Shown piece by piece: positions 30,356 through 39,634 of a stretch of DNA of 64,000 nucleotides. Below the pieces are notes generated by a model. The model searched no databases. It saw nothing but the letters and a program-made list of their open reading frames with translations, and was not told the origin of the DNA. Position 1 is the first letter of the stretch. Every line of letters starts with the position of its first letter. A program made the translations under genes and the position numbers. The DNA lies in the NCBI RefSeq assembly GCF_004339745.1, contig NZ_SMGP01000001.1, positions 868,001 through 932,000 of the forward strand, given 5' to 3'. This DNA comes from Paraburkholderia sp. BL9I2N2 (GTDB lineage: Bacteria > Pseudomonadota > Gammaproteobacteria > Burkholderiales > Burkholderiaceae).

Positions 30356-31555
30356 CTAGCTGCTCGCGCGCGCGGGAAGCGCCAGATGATTCCACGCCGA
30401 GAGCCCCGCGAATACGATCCCGGCCACACTCACACCGATCCATCCAAACGCCGGCCAGACCGCTGCGCCGACGGCGGAGCCGAGTGCTCCGCCAATGAAA
30501 TACGCCACCATGTACACCGTGTTCACGCGGCTGCGCGCGTCCGGCTTGAGTGCGTAGATGCGCGACTGATTGGAAATCTGCGCGGCCTGCACGCCGATAT
30601 CGAGAATGATCACGCCGACTACGAGGCCCGCAATGCTCGTCGCCGATGCGCCGAATACGACGAACGAAATCGCCACCAGCACGATCGAAAGAGTGATGAT
30701 CGCGCGCGGTCCGCGTCGATCGGAAAACTTGCCGGCGAGCGGGGCGGCCATCGCGCCGGCCGCGCCGACGATGCCGAATAGCCCGGCCGCCTGCGGCCCG
30801 AGATGAAACGGCGCGCCCGCCAATAGCAAGGCCAGCACCGACCAGAAGATGCTGAACGCCGCGAACAGGCCCGCGCCAGTGAGCGAAGCTTCGCGCAACT
30901 CGCGAAGCTCGACGATCAGATGCCACATCGAGACCAGCAGCTTGCCGTAGGGCAGCGTAGAGGTCGGCTGGCTTTTCGGCAGACGCGCCATGATGACGGC
31001 CGCGAGCACCAGCAACGCGACCACGGACGCGCCGAAGACCGCCCGCCAACCGAAATATTCGGCAATCACGCCCGAGGCCGTCCGCGCCAGCAAAATCCCC
31101 AGCAGCAAACCGCTCATCACCATGCCGACCGCGTGGCCGCGTTCGGACGGCGGCGCGATTTCCGCCGCGAACGGCACCGCTTGCTGCGCGATGGTGGCGA
31201 GCACGCCGATCGCCAGACTCGCGACGATCAGCACGGTCAGCGTCGGCGCCGCGGCTGCCACGACCAGCGCGACGCAAATGGCGGCGATCTGCAACAGGAT
31301 CAGACGGCGCCGGTCGAAACGGTCGCCGAGTGGCGCAAGCAGCAGCATGCCGGCCGCGTAGCCGAGCTGCGTGACGGCCGGCACCGCGCCGACCCACGAC
31401 GCGCTGCGCGGGAATGATTGGCGGAAGTCGTCGAGCAGCGGCTGGTTGTAATAGATGTTCGCAACCGAGACACCGGCGATGGTGGCGAGCAGAAACAGGA
31501 GGCCGCGCAACGACCGGTCGGCGGAAGCGGGAGTGGACGCGTTGGAAGTGGACAT
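30356..31555 (-). CDS. MFS transporter, drug-efflux type
   Basis: A 399-residue 12-helix MFS protein. After a short polar N terminus it has GVSVANIYYNQPLLDDF, then GDRFDRRRLILLQIAAI (loop 2-3 motif) and FSDRRGPRAIITLSI in the second half. The NIYYNQPLL segment is typical of YgaY/YnfM-like efflux permeases of proteobacteria. The ATG at 31555 (MSTSNASTPASADRS) was preferred to one 14 codons upstream. It converges on the single-domain regulator, 21 bp away. Substrate unknown. Confidence 0.85.
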   Translation of the reverse strand: MSTSNASTPASADRSLRGLLFLLATIAGVSVANIYYNQPLLDDFRQSFPRSASWVGAVPAVTQLGYAAGMLLLAPLGDRFDRRRLILLQIAAICVALVVAAAAPTLTVLIVASLAIGVLATIAQQAVPFAAEIAPPSERGHAVGMVMSGLLLGILLARTASGVIAEYFGWRAVFGASVVALLVLAAVIMARLPKSQPTSTLPYGKLLVSMWHLIVELRELREASLTGAGLFAAFSIFWSVLALLLAGAPFHLGPQAAGLFGIVGAAGAMAAPLAGKFSDRRGPRAIITLSIVLVAISFVVFGASATSIAGLVVGVIILDIGVQAAQISNQSRIYALKPDARSRVNTVYMVAYFIGGALGSAVGAAVWPAFGWIGVSVAGIVFAGLSAWNHLALPARASS

Positions 31556-31768
31556 GAGAGGGGACAGTCGACGGACCGGCCCATGCGCGGTCCTCAAGCG
31601 TGCCGATCATACCGGAGCACGGCGGATCGTGCTGACGGCGGCGGGCGGAGCGACAAGGCGGACACTGATCGCTTGAGAATGCCTTGCCGACAAAATGAGA
31701 TGGTCGTTCGGCTTTCGTTCGTAGAATCGGCGCGCCTTTAACCGACTGACGACTACTAGAACGACTCC

Positions 31769-32254
31769 ATGACCTCGATCACGAAACACGAACCTCGACG
31801 CATCGGCGGCTCGCTGCTCGTCGCCCTGATTTGCCTCGCGGCGTGGGCGCTCCATACGGCGATCGCGATGCGCGACCCGCTCAAACTCATGCTCGAATGG
31901 GAAGTGCTGGCCGTATTCGCGCGGCCCGAAACGCACGGCTGGTATCGCACCGTGATCGCGATGGTGGGCTGCGACGTGCTCACGGGCGTGTTCGTCGTCG
32001 CGGGCATCGGCTGGCTGGCGCTGCTTGCGTGGCGCAAGTCGGCGCGTTTTACCGTGCATATCCAGGCGTGGCTGCTGGCGATTGTCGTGTTGCGCACCGG
32101 CGCATATCTGCTCGGCGATTACATGACGCACGCAATCGGCATCGACATCGCCATTCCATACGACGGCTTCATTCAGGCTCTCGTGGCGGCCGCGCTCGGG
32201 ATTCCGTATTTCAGGTCGTCCCGGCGCGTGCATGAGACGTTTATCGGCGCGTGA
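31769..32254 (+). CDS. DUF2569-like membrane protein
   Basis: A 161-residue protein with four predicted helices (SLLVALICLAAWALH, VIAMVGCDVLTGVFVVAGIGWLALL, IQAWLLAIVVLRTGAYLL, FIQALVAAALGIPYF). The layout, with a W-x-R near the third helix and a C-terminal short Arg-rich tail, resembles DUF2569 proteins such as YdgK. The family match is by appearance only. No partner gene is evident. Confidence 0.55.
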   Translation: MTSITKHEPRRIGGSLLVALICLAAWALHTAIAMRDPLKLMLEWEVLAVFARPETHGWYRTVIAMVGCDVLTGVFVVAGIGWLALLAWRKSARFTVHIQAWLLAIVVLRTGAYLLGDYMTHAIGIDIAIPYDGFIQALVAAALGIPYFRSSRRVHETFIGA

Positions 32255-32264
32255 GCCGTGCGCG

Positions 32265-33092
32265 TCAATCGATCAGATCGCCCTCGGGCTCGTAGAACGG
32301 ATACGGGCCATCGGCTTTTTCCACATACGCGTGGTGCGTGACAATGCCGGTCGCCGGATCGTAGCGATGCAGCGCGTACGCGGGCGGTTCCATCATGAAC
32401 GCCGACGGCGCATCCTCGCGCAGATCGAGCGCGACCTGATGCGCGGGCGCCGGCACCGCGGACGCGATCGTGCCGCCGAAACGCACGAACATCGGCCGGT
32501 GCACATGCCCGCAGATCACCCGCTCCACGTTCGGATAACGCGCGATCAACGCCGCGAGTTTGTCGGCGGCGGCGGGATCGAGCCGCAGGTCGTCCATATG
32601 GCCGATACCGCACACGAACGGTGGATGATGCAATGCGACCACCGTCGGTTTGCCTTGGGCCGCATCGAGTTGCGTGGCGAGCCACGCAAGCCGCGCGTCG
32701 CACAGCGTGCCGGCGCTTTGACCCGGCACCATCGAATCGAGCGCAATGATTCGCAGCGGGCCGACATCGACCGCGTATTGCACGAACTCGCCGCCGCTCG
32801 CCAATTCCTTGCGATCGGGAAACGCGGCGCGCAGCGCAGCGCGTTCGTCGTGATTGCCGACCAGCATGAAGTAGGGGATCTCCAGAGGCGCGAGCAGTGT
32901 TTTGAGGTGCTCGTACTGTTCTGGATCACCTTGATCGACGAGGTCGCCGGTCATGATCACCGCGTCGGGACGCGGTTCGAGCGCATTGAGGGCGGCGACG
33001 CAGCGCGCGAGATAGGCGCCGGTGTCGACGCGGCGGTAAGCGAGCGCACCGGGCCGTTTGATATGCAGGTCGCTAATTTGAGCCAGCAGCAT
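32265..33092 (-). CDS. CpdA/GpdQ-type metallophosphoesterase
   Basis: A 275-residue cytoplasmic binuclear-metal phosphodiesterase. All class motifs are present: ISDLH, VIMTGDLVDQGDP, FMLVGNHDE, ALHHPPF and VICGHVHRP. The family hydrolyses cyclic nucleotides or glycerophosphodiesters. It is the last gene of a run that encodes an ABC importer in the same direction (45-bp gap), which favours a role in cleaving an imported phosphodiester over cAMP turnover; this is inference. Confidence 0.85.
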   Translation of the reverse strand: MLLAQISDLHIKRPGALAYRRVDTGAYLARCVAALNALEPRPDAVIMTGDLVDQGDPEQYEHLKTLLAPLEIPYFMLVGNHDERAALRAAFPDRKELASGGEFVQYAVDVGPLRIIALDSMVPGQSAGTLCDARLAWLATQLDAAQGKPTVVALHHPPFVCGIGHMDDLRLDPAAADKLAALIARYPNVERVICGHVHRPMFVRFGGTIASAVPAPAHQVALDLREDAPSAFMMEPPAYALHRYDPATGIVTHHAYVEKADGPYPFYEPEGDLID

Positions 33093-33137
33093 GGGGATGT
33101 CCTTGTTATAGCGCGCTATTAGAACAGCGCGGCTTCA

Positions 33138-34184
33138 TTACGATAGCGCAATCAGCGCGTCCTGCGCGATGGAAATGCCGACCGGCGTGCCGCGCGCCAA
33201 TTCCACGCGACCGGCCACGTCGATCAGCAACGCATCCGGCGCGGCGCCGCCGACCGTCAGACGCGTGCGTTCGCCGAGAAACGCGGTGCTTTCGATGTGG
33301 CCGCGCAATTGCGCATGAGCCGGATCGGCAAGATAAGCGTCTTCCGGGCGGAAGAAAATCTCGTGCGCGGAGTTCGCATGCGTCGAGCCCGCGGGCAGCG
33401 GCACGGCGCCGCCGGTGGTCGTCAGCATGCCGTCGCGCCGCTCGCCCGCAAGCCGGTTGATCGTGCCGACAAACTGCGCGACCGTCCGGTTGGCGGGGCG
33501 GTAGTAGATCTCACGCGGCGAGCCGATCTGCTCGATGCGCCCCGCGCTCATCACGACGATGCGGTCGCCCAGTTCCATCGCTTCGGCCTGATCGTGCGTG
33601 ACGTAGACGGTCGTGATGCCCAACTCGCGCAGCAGCGTGTTCATCTCGCTGCGCAAGGCGTCGCGCAAACGGGCGTCGAGCGCCGTCAAAGGTTCGTCGA
33701 GCAGCAGCACGCGCGGCTGCACGGCGAGCGCGCGAGCGAGCGCCACACGCTGACGCTGGCCGCCGGAAAGCTGATCGATCGGTTTGTCGGCGTGAGCGGT
33801 GAGACGCATCATGCCGAGCAATTCGTCGACGCGTTGCCGCGCCGTCTCAGCGGGCACGCGTTTGATCTTCAAACCGTAGCCGATGTTGCCGCGTACCGTC
33901 AGATTCGGAAACAGCGCGTAGCTCTGGAACACCATGCCGACCTGGCGCTTTTCGATCGGCAGGGCAGTGACGTCGTCCTCGCCGAACGCGATGCGGCCGC
34001 CGGCATCCGGTGTTTCCAGACCCGCGATCATGCGCAGCGTCGTGGTCTTGCCGCAGCCGGACGGGCCGAGCAGCACGAGCGTTTCGCCGGCGTCGATATG
34101 CAGGTCGAGCGGTTCGAGCACGCGCGTGCCGCGAAACGTTTTGGCGCACTGCGTCAGCGTGATGGGAACGGAAGCGAGTTTCAT
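33138..34184 (-). CDS. ABC importer ATP-binding protein
   Basis: A 348-residue ATPase of the potABCD/fbpC type. Walker A GPSGCGKTT, Q-loop VFQSYALFPNLTV, signature LSGGQRQRVALARAL, Walker B LLLDEPLTALD and switch His THDQAEAM are all intact. A TOBE-like C-terminal domain follows (IFFRPEDAYLAD). Its ATG overlaps the stop of the permease gene upstream by 4 nt (ATGA), so the two are translationally coupled. Confidence 0.9.
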   Translation of the reverse strand: MKLASVPITLTQCAKTFRGTRVLEPLDLHIDAGETLVLLGPSGCGKTTTLRMIAGLETPDAGGRIAFGEDDVTALPIEKRQVGMVFQSYALFPNLTVRGNIGYGLKIKRVPAETARQRVDELLGMMRLTAHADKPIDQLSGGQRQRVALARALAVQPRVLLLDEPLTALDARLRDALRSEMNTLLRELGITTVYVTHDQAEAMELGDRIVVMSAGRIEQIGSPREIYYRPANRTVAQFVGTINRLAGERRDGMLTTTGGAVPLPAGSTHANSAHEIFFRPEDAYLADPAHAQLRGHIESTAFLGERTRLTVGGAAPDALLIDVAGRVELARGTPVGISIAQDALIALS

Positions 34185-35131
34185 GGCGTGATGGACTTCG
34201 AAGGAGATGCAGCGGCGCGTTTTTTCGCCGCGCTGCGCTGGCCGGTCGCATCGACGCCGAGCCATTGCATGGCGACGAGCAGAGGCATCGTCATGATGAA
34301 AAACAGAATCGTATAGGCGCTGCCGATCTCGATGCGCAACGACGCGTAGGTGTCGGCGAGACCGACCGGCAGCGTCTTGGTGTCGGGCGTGTGCAGCATC
34401 CACGTGAGGTTGAACTCGCCGATCGAGAGCGTCAGCACCGCTAGCGCGCCGGCCACGATGCCGGGCCGCGCGTTCGGCAGCACGATCGTCACGAAGCGCT
34501 GCAGGAAGCTCGCGCCGAGACTCGCCGCGCCTTCCTCGAGCGTGCGCAGATCGCTGCTCGCGCACACCGCGGCGACTGCCCGCACCATGAACGGCAGTGT
34601 AAACACCACATGCCCGACGACGATGAACGCCACGCTCATGCGGAACATCGTGAAGCCGCCGTAGACCACCAGCAGTGCGAGCGCGGACGCGAGACCGGGC
34701 AGCGCGATCGGCAGCACCAGAAACTCTTCGATGATGCGCGAGAGCCGCGTCTTGCTGCGCGCGAGCACGTAGCCCGCGGGCACGCCGGTCAGCAGCGTGA
34801 TGAGCAGGGTCGCCGCGGCCACTTCGAGCGAGAGAAACACCGAGCCGTGATACTGCGTCCACACTTCGCCGAGCCAGCGCAGCGTGAGTCCGCTGGAGAC
34901 GCCCTTGAAGTAGTTGACCGTCAGGCCCGCCATGATCGACATGACGACCGGCACGATCAGGAACGCGCACAGCAGCAGGGTGACGGCCCATTGACCGGCT
35001 GCGAGCCACGTCCTCGTATCCCACATCCGCAAGCGTGAGCGCGGCTTGGTGGACGGTTGCAGAGAGGCGGTGACGGAATTCATCGGTGCGTTATCCGGTT
35101 GTGAAACCCCAGGTTTTGAAACGCCGCTCAT
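34181..35131 (-). CDS. ABC importer permease, second subunit
   Basis: A 316-residue inner membrane permease with about six helices. The EAA loop is present as EEGAASLGASFLQRFVTIVLPNARPG. It begins MSGVSKPGVSQPDNAPM; this start overlaps the preceding permease stop as ATGA, which supports it over the later ATG (MNSVTASL). It forms the PotC-like half of the importer. Confidence 0.88.
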   Translation of the reverse strand: MSGVSKPGVSQPDNAPMNSVTASLQPSTKPRSRLRMWDTRTWLAAGQWAVTLLLCAFLIVPVVMSIMAGLTVNYFKGVSSGLTLRWLGEVWTQYHGSVFLSLEVAAATLLITLLTGVPAGYVLARSKTRLSRIIEEFLVLPIALPGLASALALLVVYGGFTMFRMSVAFIVVGHVVFTLPFMVRAVAAVCASSDLRTLEEGAASLGASFLQRFVTIVLPNARPGIVAGALAVLTLSIGEFNLTWMLHTPDTKTLPVGLADTYASLRIEIGSAYTILFFIMTMPLLVAMQWLGVDATGQRSAAKKRAAASPSKSITP

Positions 35132-35952
35132 GCGCTTGCCGCCACGGCCGAACCGCTCACGCTGCGCGCCAACGCCAGCACGGCCCACGTCACGATGCCG
35201 AGTACGATGGAGAGACCCGCGGCCGTCACCATGTTCGCGTTGAGGGTGAACTCGGTGTAGATGGTCATTGGCAGCACGTCGATGTCGGTGGCGAGCGTGA
35301 AGGCGGTGCCGAACGCGCCCATCGCGGTGGCGAAGCACACCGCGCCCGCCGCGATCAGCCCGGGCGAGAGCGCCGGCAACACGATGTCGCGCGTGATGCG
35401 CCACGGCGACGCGCCGAGCGAACGCGCGGCTTCTTCGAGCGACGCGTCGAGCTTGGTCGCCGAGGCCATCACGGTAACGATCACGCGCGGAATTGAGAAG
35501 TACAGGTAGCCGAGAAAAAGGCCGCTCATCGAATACGCGAACACCCAGCGGTCGCCCGTGAGTTTGAGCGAGAGCGCGCCGATCAGCCCCTGGCGTCCCG
35601 CCAGCATGATGACCATGAAGCCGACCACCACGCCGGGAAACGCCAGCGGAAACGTGAGCAACGCAAGCAGCGTGCGTTTCAGCGGAAACTCGCGCCGCGC
35701 CAGCAGCAGACCCGCGATCACCGAGAGCACCAGCGTCGCCGCCGTGACCGCCGCGGACAACAGCACGGTCGCGCCGAGGCTCGACATGTAGCGCGGATTC
35801 GTCAGCATCGCGCGATAGGTGGCGAACGCGTGGCCGTCGCCGCTCAACTGCGCGAGCGCGCCCATGGGCAACAGCCAGAAGGCGATGAACACCGCCAGCG
35901 CCGGCGCGATCAACGCGATGCGCCAGCGCAGCGGGAACGTGACGTCGTTCAA
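35128..35952 (-). CDS. ABC importer permease, first subunit
   Basis: A 274-residue inner membrane permease with about six helices and the EAA loop EEAARSLGASPWRITRDIVLPALSPG. The probable start is TTG at 35952, overlapping the stop of the binding-protein gene (TTGA); no ATG occurs near the first helix. It is the PotB-like partner of the permease at 34181-35131. Confidence 0.85.
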   Translation of the reverse strand: MNDVTFPLRWRIALIAPALAVFIAFWLLPMGALAQLSGDGHAFATYRAMLTNPRYMSSLGATVLLSAAVTAATLVLSVIAGLLLARREFPLKRTLLALLTFPLAFPGVVVGFMVIMLAGRQGLIGALSLKLTGDRWVFAYSMSGLFLGYLYFSIPRVIVTVMASATKLDASLEEAARSLGASPWRITRDIVLPALSPGLIAAGAVCFATAMGAFGTAFTLATDIDVLPMTIYTEFTLNANMVTAAGLSIVLGIVTWAVLALARSVSGSAVAASA

Positions 35953-37028
35953 TGCATCACCTGCAGATAACGCTCGCCGAAGCTCGACTGCTTCTCGGCC
36001 ATCTTGCCGAAGTCCACCGGTTTGGCGCGCGCATAGTCGCTGGCCGGCAGGAATTTCGCGGCGGTTTCCGGGCTCATCGCGTTCGCGCGCACCGGACGCA
36101 GATAGGCTTCGGCCCACAGTTTCTGGCCTTCGTCGGAGAGCACGAAGTCGAGCACTTTCTTGCCGTTCGCTTCGTGCGGCGCACCCTTCACGAGACTCAT
36201 CACGTACGGCACGGAGATCGTGCCTTCCTTCGGAATCACGAATTCGACATTCGCGTGATCCTTGTACTTCGCGCGATAGGCGTCGAAATCGTAGTCGAGC
36301 AGGATCGGAATTTCACCGGACATGACGCGCGCATAGGCGGTCTGCTTCGGCACGATCGGCGCGTTGGCCTTCAGCTTGCGAAACCAGTCGAGACCCGGCT
36401 CGAAGTTATCGAGCGTGCCGCCGAGCGCCTGATTCACCGCGACCGCACCCGCATAGCCGACGAACGCGCTCGACGGATCGAGGTAGCCGATCATGCCTTT
36501 GTACTCAGGCTTGAGCAGGTCGGCCCAGGAGCGCGGCACGGGCTTGCCTTCGAGCGCGTCCTTGTTGACGAAAAAGCCCAGCGTGCCCGAGTGGATCGAG
36601 AACCAGTAGCCTTGCGGGTCTTTCATGTTGGCGGGAATGTCGTCCCAATGCGCGGGCTTGTACGGCTGGATCAAGCCCTTGTCCTTCGCCTGGAAGGCCG
36701 ACGAGACGCCGAGATACACGACGTCGGCAACCGGGCTCTTCTGCTCGGCCATCAGCTGCGCGATCGACTGGCCTGAGTTCTTGTTGTCGAACGGCACGCG
36801 AATGCCGGTCTTTTGCTGAATCGCCTTGATCTGGCTCGCCCAGTCAGCCCATTCGGGCGGGCAGTTGTAGCAGATCGCGGTTTCGTCGGCGCGGGCGGCT
36901 TGCGGTGCGATTGCGGCGAGCGCGGCGGCGACCATCATGCCGACCGACAGCGCGGCAGCCGTGGAGCGCGCGAGGCGGCGCCAGAGCGGTTTGATTGGCG
37001 AAGCGAATGGTTTGGAAGTGCGGATCAC
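35949..37028 (-). CDS. ABC importer periplasmic substrate-binding protein
   Basis: A 359-residue type II binding protein of the extracellular-solute-binding family 1/6 with a signal peptide (LSVGMMVAAALAAIAPQAARADE). The mature start ETAICYNCPPEWADWASQI and the segments VADVVYLGVSSAFQAKDKG and SIHSGTLGFFVNKDALEG resemble Fe(III)-, phosphonate- or polyamine-type binders. The GTG at 37028 has GGAG nearby; a TTG seven codons upstream is possible. The substrate cannot be read, but the adjacent phosphodiesterase suggests an organophosphate. Confidence 0.85.
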   Translation of the reverse strand: MIRTSKPFASPIKPLWRRLARSTAAALSVGMMVAAALAAIAPQAARADETAICYNCPPEWADWASQIKAIQQKTGIRVPFDNKNSGQSIAQLMAEQKSPVADVVYLGVSSAFQAKDKGLIQPYKPAHWDDIPANMKDPQGYWFSIHSGTLGFFVNKDALEGKPVPRSWADLLKPEYKGMIGYLDPSSAFVGYAGAVAVNQALGGTLDNFEPGLDWFRKLKANAPIVPKQTAYARVMSGEIPILLDYDFDAYRAKYKDHANVEFVIPKEGTISVPYVMSLVKGAPHEANGKKVLDFVLSDEGQKLWAEAYLRPVRANAMSPETAAKFLPASDYARAKPVDFGKMAEKQSSFGERYLQVMH

Positions 37029-37107
37029 TGCGGGTCTCCAGGAGAACAAGCGAGCGGGTGGTTCGGGTTTTGGGGTGGGTGACTCAAAGTCGTCTTGCGG
37101 GGCAGCG

Positions 37108-37122
37108 TGTTAATCGTTTTCA
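37108..37122. promoter_or_regulatory. Possible LacI-type half-site upstream of the ABC operon
   Basis: TGTTAATCGTTTTCA contains a CGTTTTC half like the site in front of the lacI-family gene at 38267-38280, about 80 bp upstream of the binding-protein start. Symmetry is poor. Confidence 0.25.
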
Positions 37123-37179
37123 TGTCGGCACGCGTTGGTGCATAGCACGCGCGTTAGCCAATGGCGCTTGTGCGGCGCT

Positions 37180-38250
37180 TCAGGCGAACGGCCGCCCGGC
37201 GGATGTTGATGCACGCACAGGCATTGCGTCGTTGTGGTTCGAAATCGCCGCGATGGTGGCGCCCTGGCGCAAGCTGTGCGGCAAGGTCAGCGTGAGCGAC
37301 GTTTCATTCAAGGCTTCGTAAGTGCCGGTGACGCGCGCCAGCAAACGCTGCCAGGCCGCACAGCCGATTTCGCGATTCGGCGCGCAGATGCTGGCGAGCG
37401 CTGGCGACAGCAACTCGCCCATGGCGAGGCCATCGAAGCCGAGAATCGACATGTCATGGGGAATCTGCAGACGTGCGCGGCGCAGGCCGCGCATGACCAC
37501 CATCGCCAGCAGGTCGTTGCTGCAGAAGAGGGCGCTGGGGCGGTTTGGGCCGCTCGTCAGATGGGCGAGCACCGAGGGCGACAGTTCCTCGGCGTTGAAA
37601 TCGACCTCGAGCGCGGGCGCCGGCGTGAGGCCGGCTTGCTGCATCGCCTGTGAATAGCCGAGATGCCGCTGACGGGCGCGATCGGACGCGGCCAGCGTGC
37701 CGGCCAGCATGAGGATGCGGCGATGGCCGTGGGCGATCAGCATGCGCACGCCGTCGTAGGCGGCCAAACGATTGTCGACCGAGACCGACGGACGACGCAC
37801 GGTGTCGTTATGCATCAGCACGTAGAGCAGTCCCGCGCGATCGAGTTCGTCGAGCAGCGGGTGCGTGTCGGCATCGGCGACCGTCAGGATCAGGCCTTCC
37901 ACGCGGTGTTCGCGCAGCGTTTCGATGGCGTGGCGTTCGCGGTCGGCGTCGTACTGCGTGGTCATCAGCATGAGCCGGTAGCCTTGCGCCGAGGCGAGTT
38001 CGTCGATGCCTTGCAGGCACTCGGCGAACACCGGATTGGCGAGCGTCGGCAGGATCACGCCGATCAGGCGCGTGCGTTCGCCGCGCAATTGGCGCCCGAG
38101 CGGGCTGGGGCGGAAGTTCAGGGCGTCGATGGACTGACGCACCTTATCGAGCGTGACCGGATTGACGGTGTGTGGCGCGTTGATTGCGCGCGACACCGTG
38201 GCGATGGAGAAGCCGGCGTGGGCAGCGACATCTTTGATCGTAGGGATCAT
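37180..38250 (-). CDS. LacI-family transcriptional regulator of the ABC operon
   Basis: A 356-residue regulator with an N-terminal LacI HTH (TIKDVAAHAGFSIATVSRAIN, hinge region RPSPLGRQLRGERT) and a periplasmic-binding-protein-like effector domain (IGVILPTLANPVFAECLQGI, ALFCSNDLLAMVVMRGL, ILGFDGLAMGELLSP). It lies immediately upstream of, and co-directional with, the ABC importer genes, so it probably controls them and itself. A CG-centred palindromic site lies 17 bp upstream of its start. Confidence 0.9.
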   Translation of the reverse strand: MIPTIKDVAAHAGFSIATVSRAINAPHTVNPVTLDKVRQSIDALNFRPSPLGRQLRGERTRLIGVILPTLANPVFAECLQGIDELASAQGYRLMLMTTQYDADRERHAIETLREHRVEGLILTVADADTHPLLDELDRAGLLYVLMHNDTVRRPSVSVDNRLAAYDGVRMLIAHGHRRILMLAGTLAASDRARQRHLGYSQAMQQAGLTPAPALEVDFNAEELSPSVLAHLTSGPNRPSALFCSNDLLAMVVMRGLRRARLQIPHDMSILGFDGLAMGELLSPALASICAPNREIGCAAWQRLLARVTGTYEALNETSLTLTLPHSLRQGATIAAISNHNDAMPVRASTSAGRPFA

Positions 38251-38266
38251 GGGTTTGCGCTCGAGT

Positions 38267-38280
38267 TGTAAACGTTTTCG
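38267..38280. promoter_or_regulatory. LacI-family operator candidate
   Basis: TGTAAACGTTTTCG, with the inner AAACGTTT perfectly palindromic around CG as in LacI/PurR-family operators, lies 17 bp upstream of the regulator start. Autoregulation is inferred. Confidence 0.55.
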
Positions 38281-38378
38281 TGAGCGGATTATCGGGAAGG
38301 TTTGTGACTTACGGATGACGCCGGTATTTGCCGATGCGGCTTGTGGAATGGGAGTGCGCGGGGCGGCGCCTGGGCGGT

Positions 38379-38407
38379 TTGGTACGCCCGGCGGGCAATG
38401 GTAGAAT
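38379..38407 (+). promoter_or_regulatory. Promoter of tRNA-Leu
   Basis: A -35 TTGGTA (38379-38384) and a -10 TAGAAT (38402-38407) are separated by 17 nt. The mature tRNA starts 27 nt after the -10, with a GC-rich discriminator as in stringently controlled stable-RNA promoters. Confidence 0.6.
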
Positions 38408-38433
38408 TCGCGTCCACACGCGGTTCGACCCCT

Positions 38434-38518
38434 GCCGGGGTGATGAAATTGGTAAACATAGCGGACTTAAAATCCGCCGCCTAACGGCTTGCCGGTTCAA
38501 GTCCGGTCCCCGGCACCA
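38434..38518 (+). tRNA. tRNA-Leu (anticodon UAA)
   Basis: An 85-nt class II tRNA. The acceptor arms GCCGGGG/CCCCGGC pair fully, the CCA is encoded, the D loop has GGTAAAC, the anticodon stem GCGGA/TCCGC encloses TAA at 38468-38470, and a long variable arm precedes the T arm GCCGG-TTCAAGT-CCGGT. It reads UUA and UUG. Downstream lies a group of small accessory-type genes. Confidence 0.97.
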
Positions 38519-38687
38519 GCAGTCCCCGCAAGGGTTTCGCCCGGTTCGTGGCTTGGCCACAAATCCTTAGGGTGTGAGTTTTTTTGCCTTAGGCCGGATT
38601 CCAGGGCATTACCTGTATCCATTCGCTGTGCGATACCACCGTCTGGCGGAAAAGACCACGTCGCGCGACCGGCACGCCGGAGACGGG

Positions 38688-39191
38688 CTAGGTTCTGGTT
38701 TCCTGCCATTGCTGCGGACTCCATTCGGTCAGCGGCTGATCGGCACGCACGTAGAGCGGGTGGCGCGGCGAGCCGTTCTTCGTCGTGCCAAGACACCACA
38801 GGCGCGCGCCGGCATCACGCATGATGCTGACGACACAAGCGGCCCGCTCGGGCCTGGCATTCGAGCCCCATGCGCAAACCACGTCGCCGTACTCGCGGGC
38901 AAAGGTCCACAGGCAGTCGTCGTTGTCGGGGCCGACCGGATCCGGATGGGACCAAAGGGCGGCCGGATCTGTCGAGCGCAACGCGTACAGGTTGGCGACT
39001 GCCAGGCCATTGCAATCCCAGAGCTTTGCGAAGCCGCGGCATCGGCGAATGGTCGGATCGTCGAGTTGCGCATCAGCGGTCCTCGGATTGAGCATCACGA
39101 ATAGCGCGGTCGATTTCTCGGGCGACAACGATCCGGCAGCACGCATCAGCCAATAGCGATAGGTGCCGCACGAGCTGATAAAGGCGTTCAC
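38688..39191 (-). CDS. DUF1643 family protein
   Basis: A 167-residue protein. YRYWLMRAAGSLSPEKSTALFVMLNPRTADAQLDDPTIRRCRGFAKLWDCNGLAVANLYALRSTDP-type content, with the conserved MLNP and DDPTIRRC blocks, marks a DUF1643 protein; function unknown, often seen on phages, plasmids and islands. The GTG at 39191 is supported by an optimal Shine-Dalgarno sequence (GGAGGTGA). It is divergent from the next gene by 77 bp and is the first gene after tRNA-Leu. Confidence 0.8.
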   Translation of the reverse strand: MNAFISSCGTYRYWLMRAAGSLSPEKSTALFVMLNPRTADAQLDDPTIRRCRGFAKLWDCNGLAVANLYALRSTDPAALWSHPDPVGPDNDDCLWTFAREYGDVVCAWGSNARPERAACVVSIMRDAGARLWCLGTTKNGSPRHPLYVRADQPLTEWSPQQWQETRT

Positions 39192-39268
39192 GATTTCACC
39201 TCCTGATCCACCGCAAAAGATGCGGCGCATAATGACGAAATCCATTTGTCAGGGTGATGGAGGTAAAT

Positions 39269-39577
39269 GTGACTACTTTTGCTATCGATGCCATTCGCAT
39301 CAACCCGGCCAGCGACAGGATCACCCACGTGCGCTGGGCTCCCGTCGACCCGTCGACGCGTGACTGGTTATCCCCCACGTCGATTGTCGAGGTGGCCGAA
39401 GTCGTCGCCGCGATCCGCCGGGGAGACGCTGTTTGGTCCCTTTTTACGCTCGGCGGCACTCGGTTTCTGGGGCCAAAAATTGTGCCTGTCTCCCACACCG
39501 ACGGCCGCGATGGGATCGACACTGACGTCCCCGGCGATCATGTCGAAAAATGCATCGACGACCTGCCGCACGTTTGA
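39269..39577 (+). CDS. Hypothetical protein of the tRNA-Leu islet
   Basis: A 102-residue protein not recognised. It is predicted soluble, with TFAIDAIRINPASDRITHVRWAPVDP and a C-terminal acidic segment ending HVEKCIDDLPHV. The start is GTG at 39269, 5 nt after a GGAGG; in-frame GTG/ATG codons at 39254 and 39257 lie upstream of that ribosome site. The phrase HVRWAPVD resembles small proteins annotated as DUF3892-like, but this is uncertain. Confidence 0.55.
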   Translation: MTTFAIDAIRINPASDRITHVRWAPVDPSTRDWLSPTSIVEVAEVVAAIRRGDAVWSLFTLGGTRFLGPKIVPVSHTDGRDGIDTDVPGDHVEKCIDDLPHV

Positions 39578-39634
39578 CCGCCTAGCTTAGGCCATCGACG
39601 ATCAGCGTGCGCATTGCAGGAGCGCTTTTCTGCA

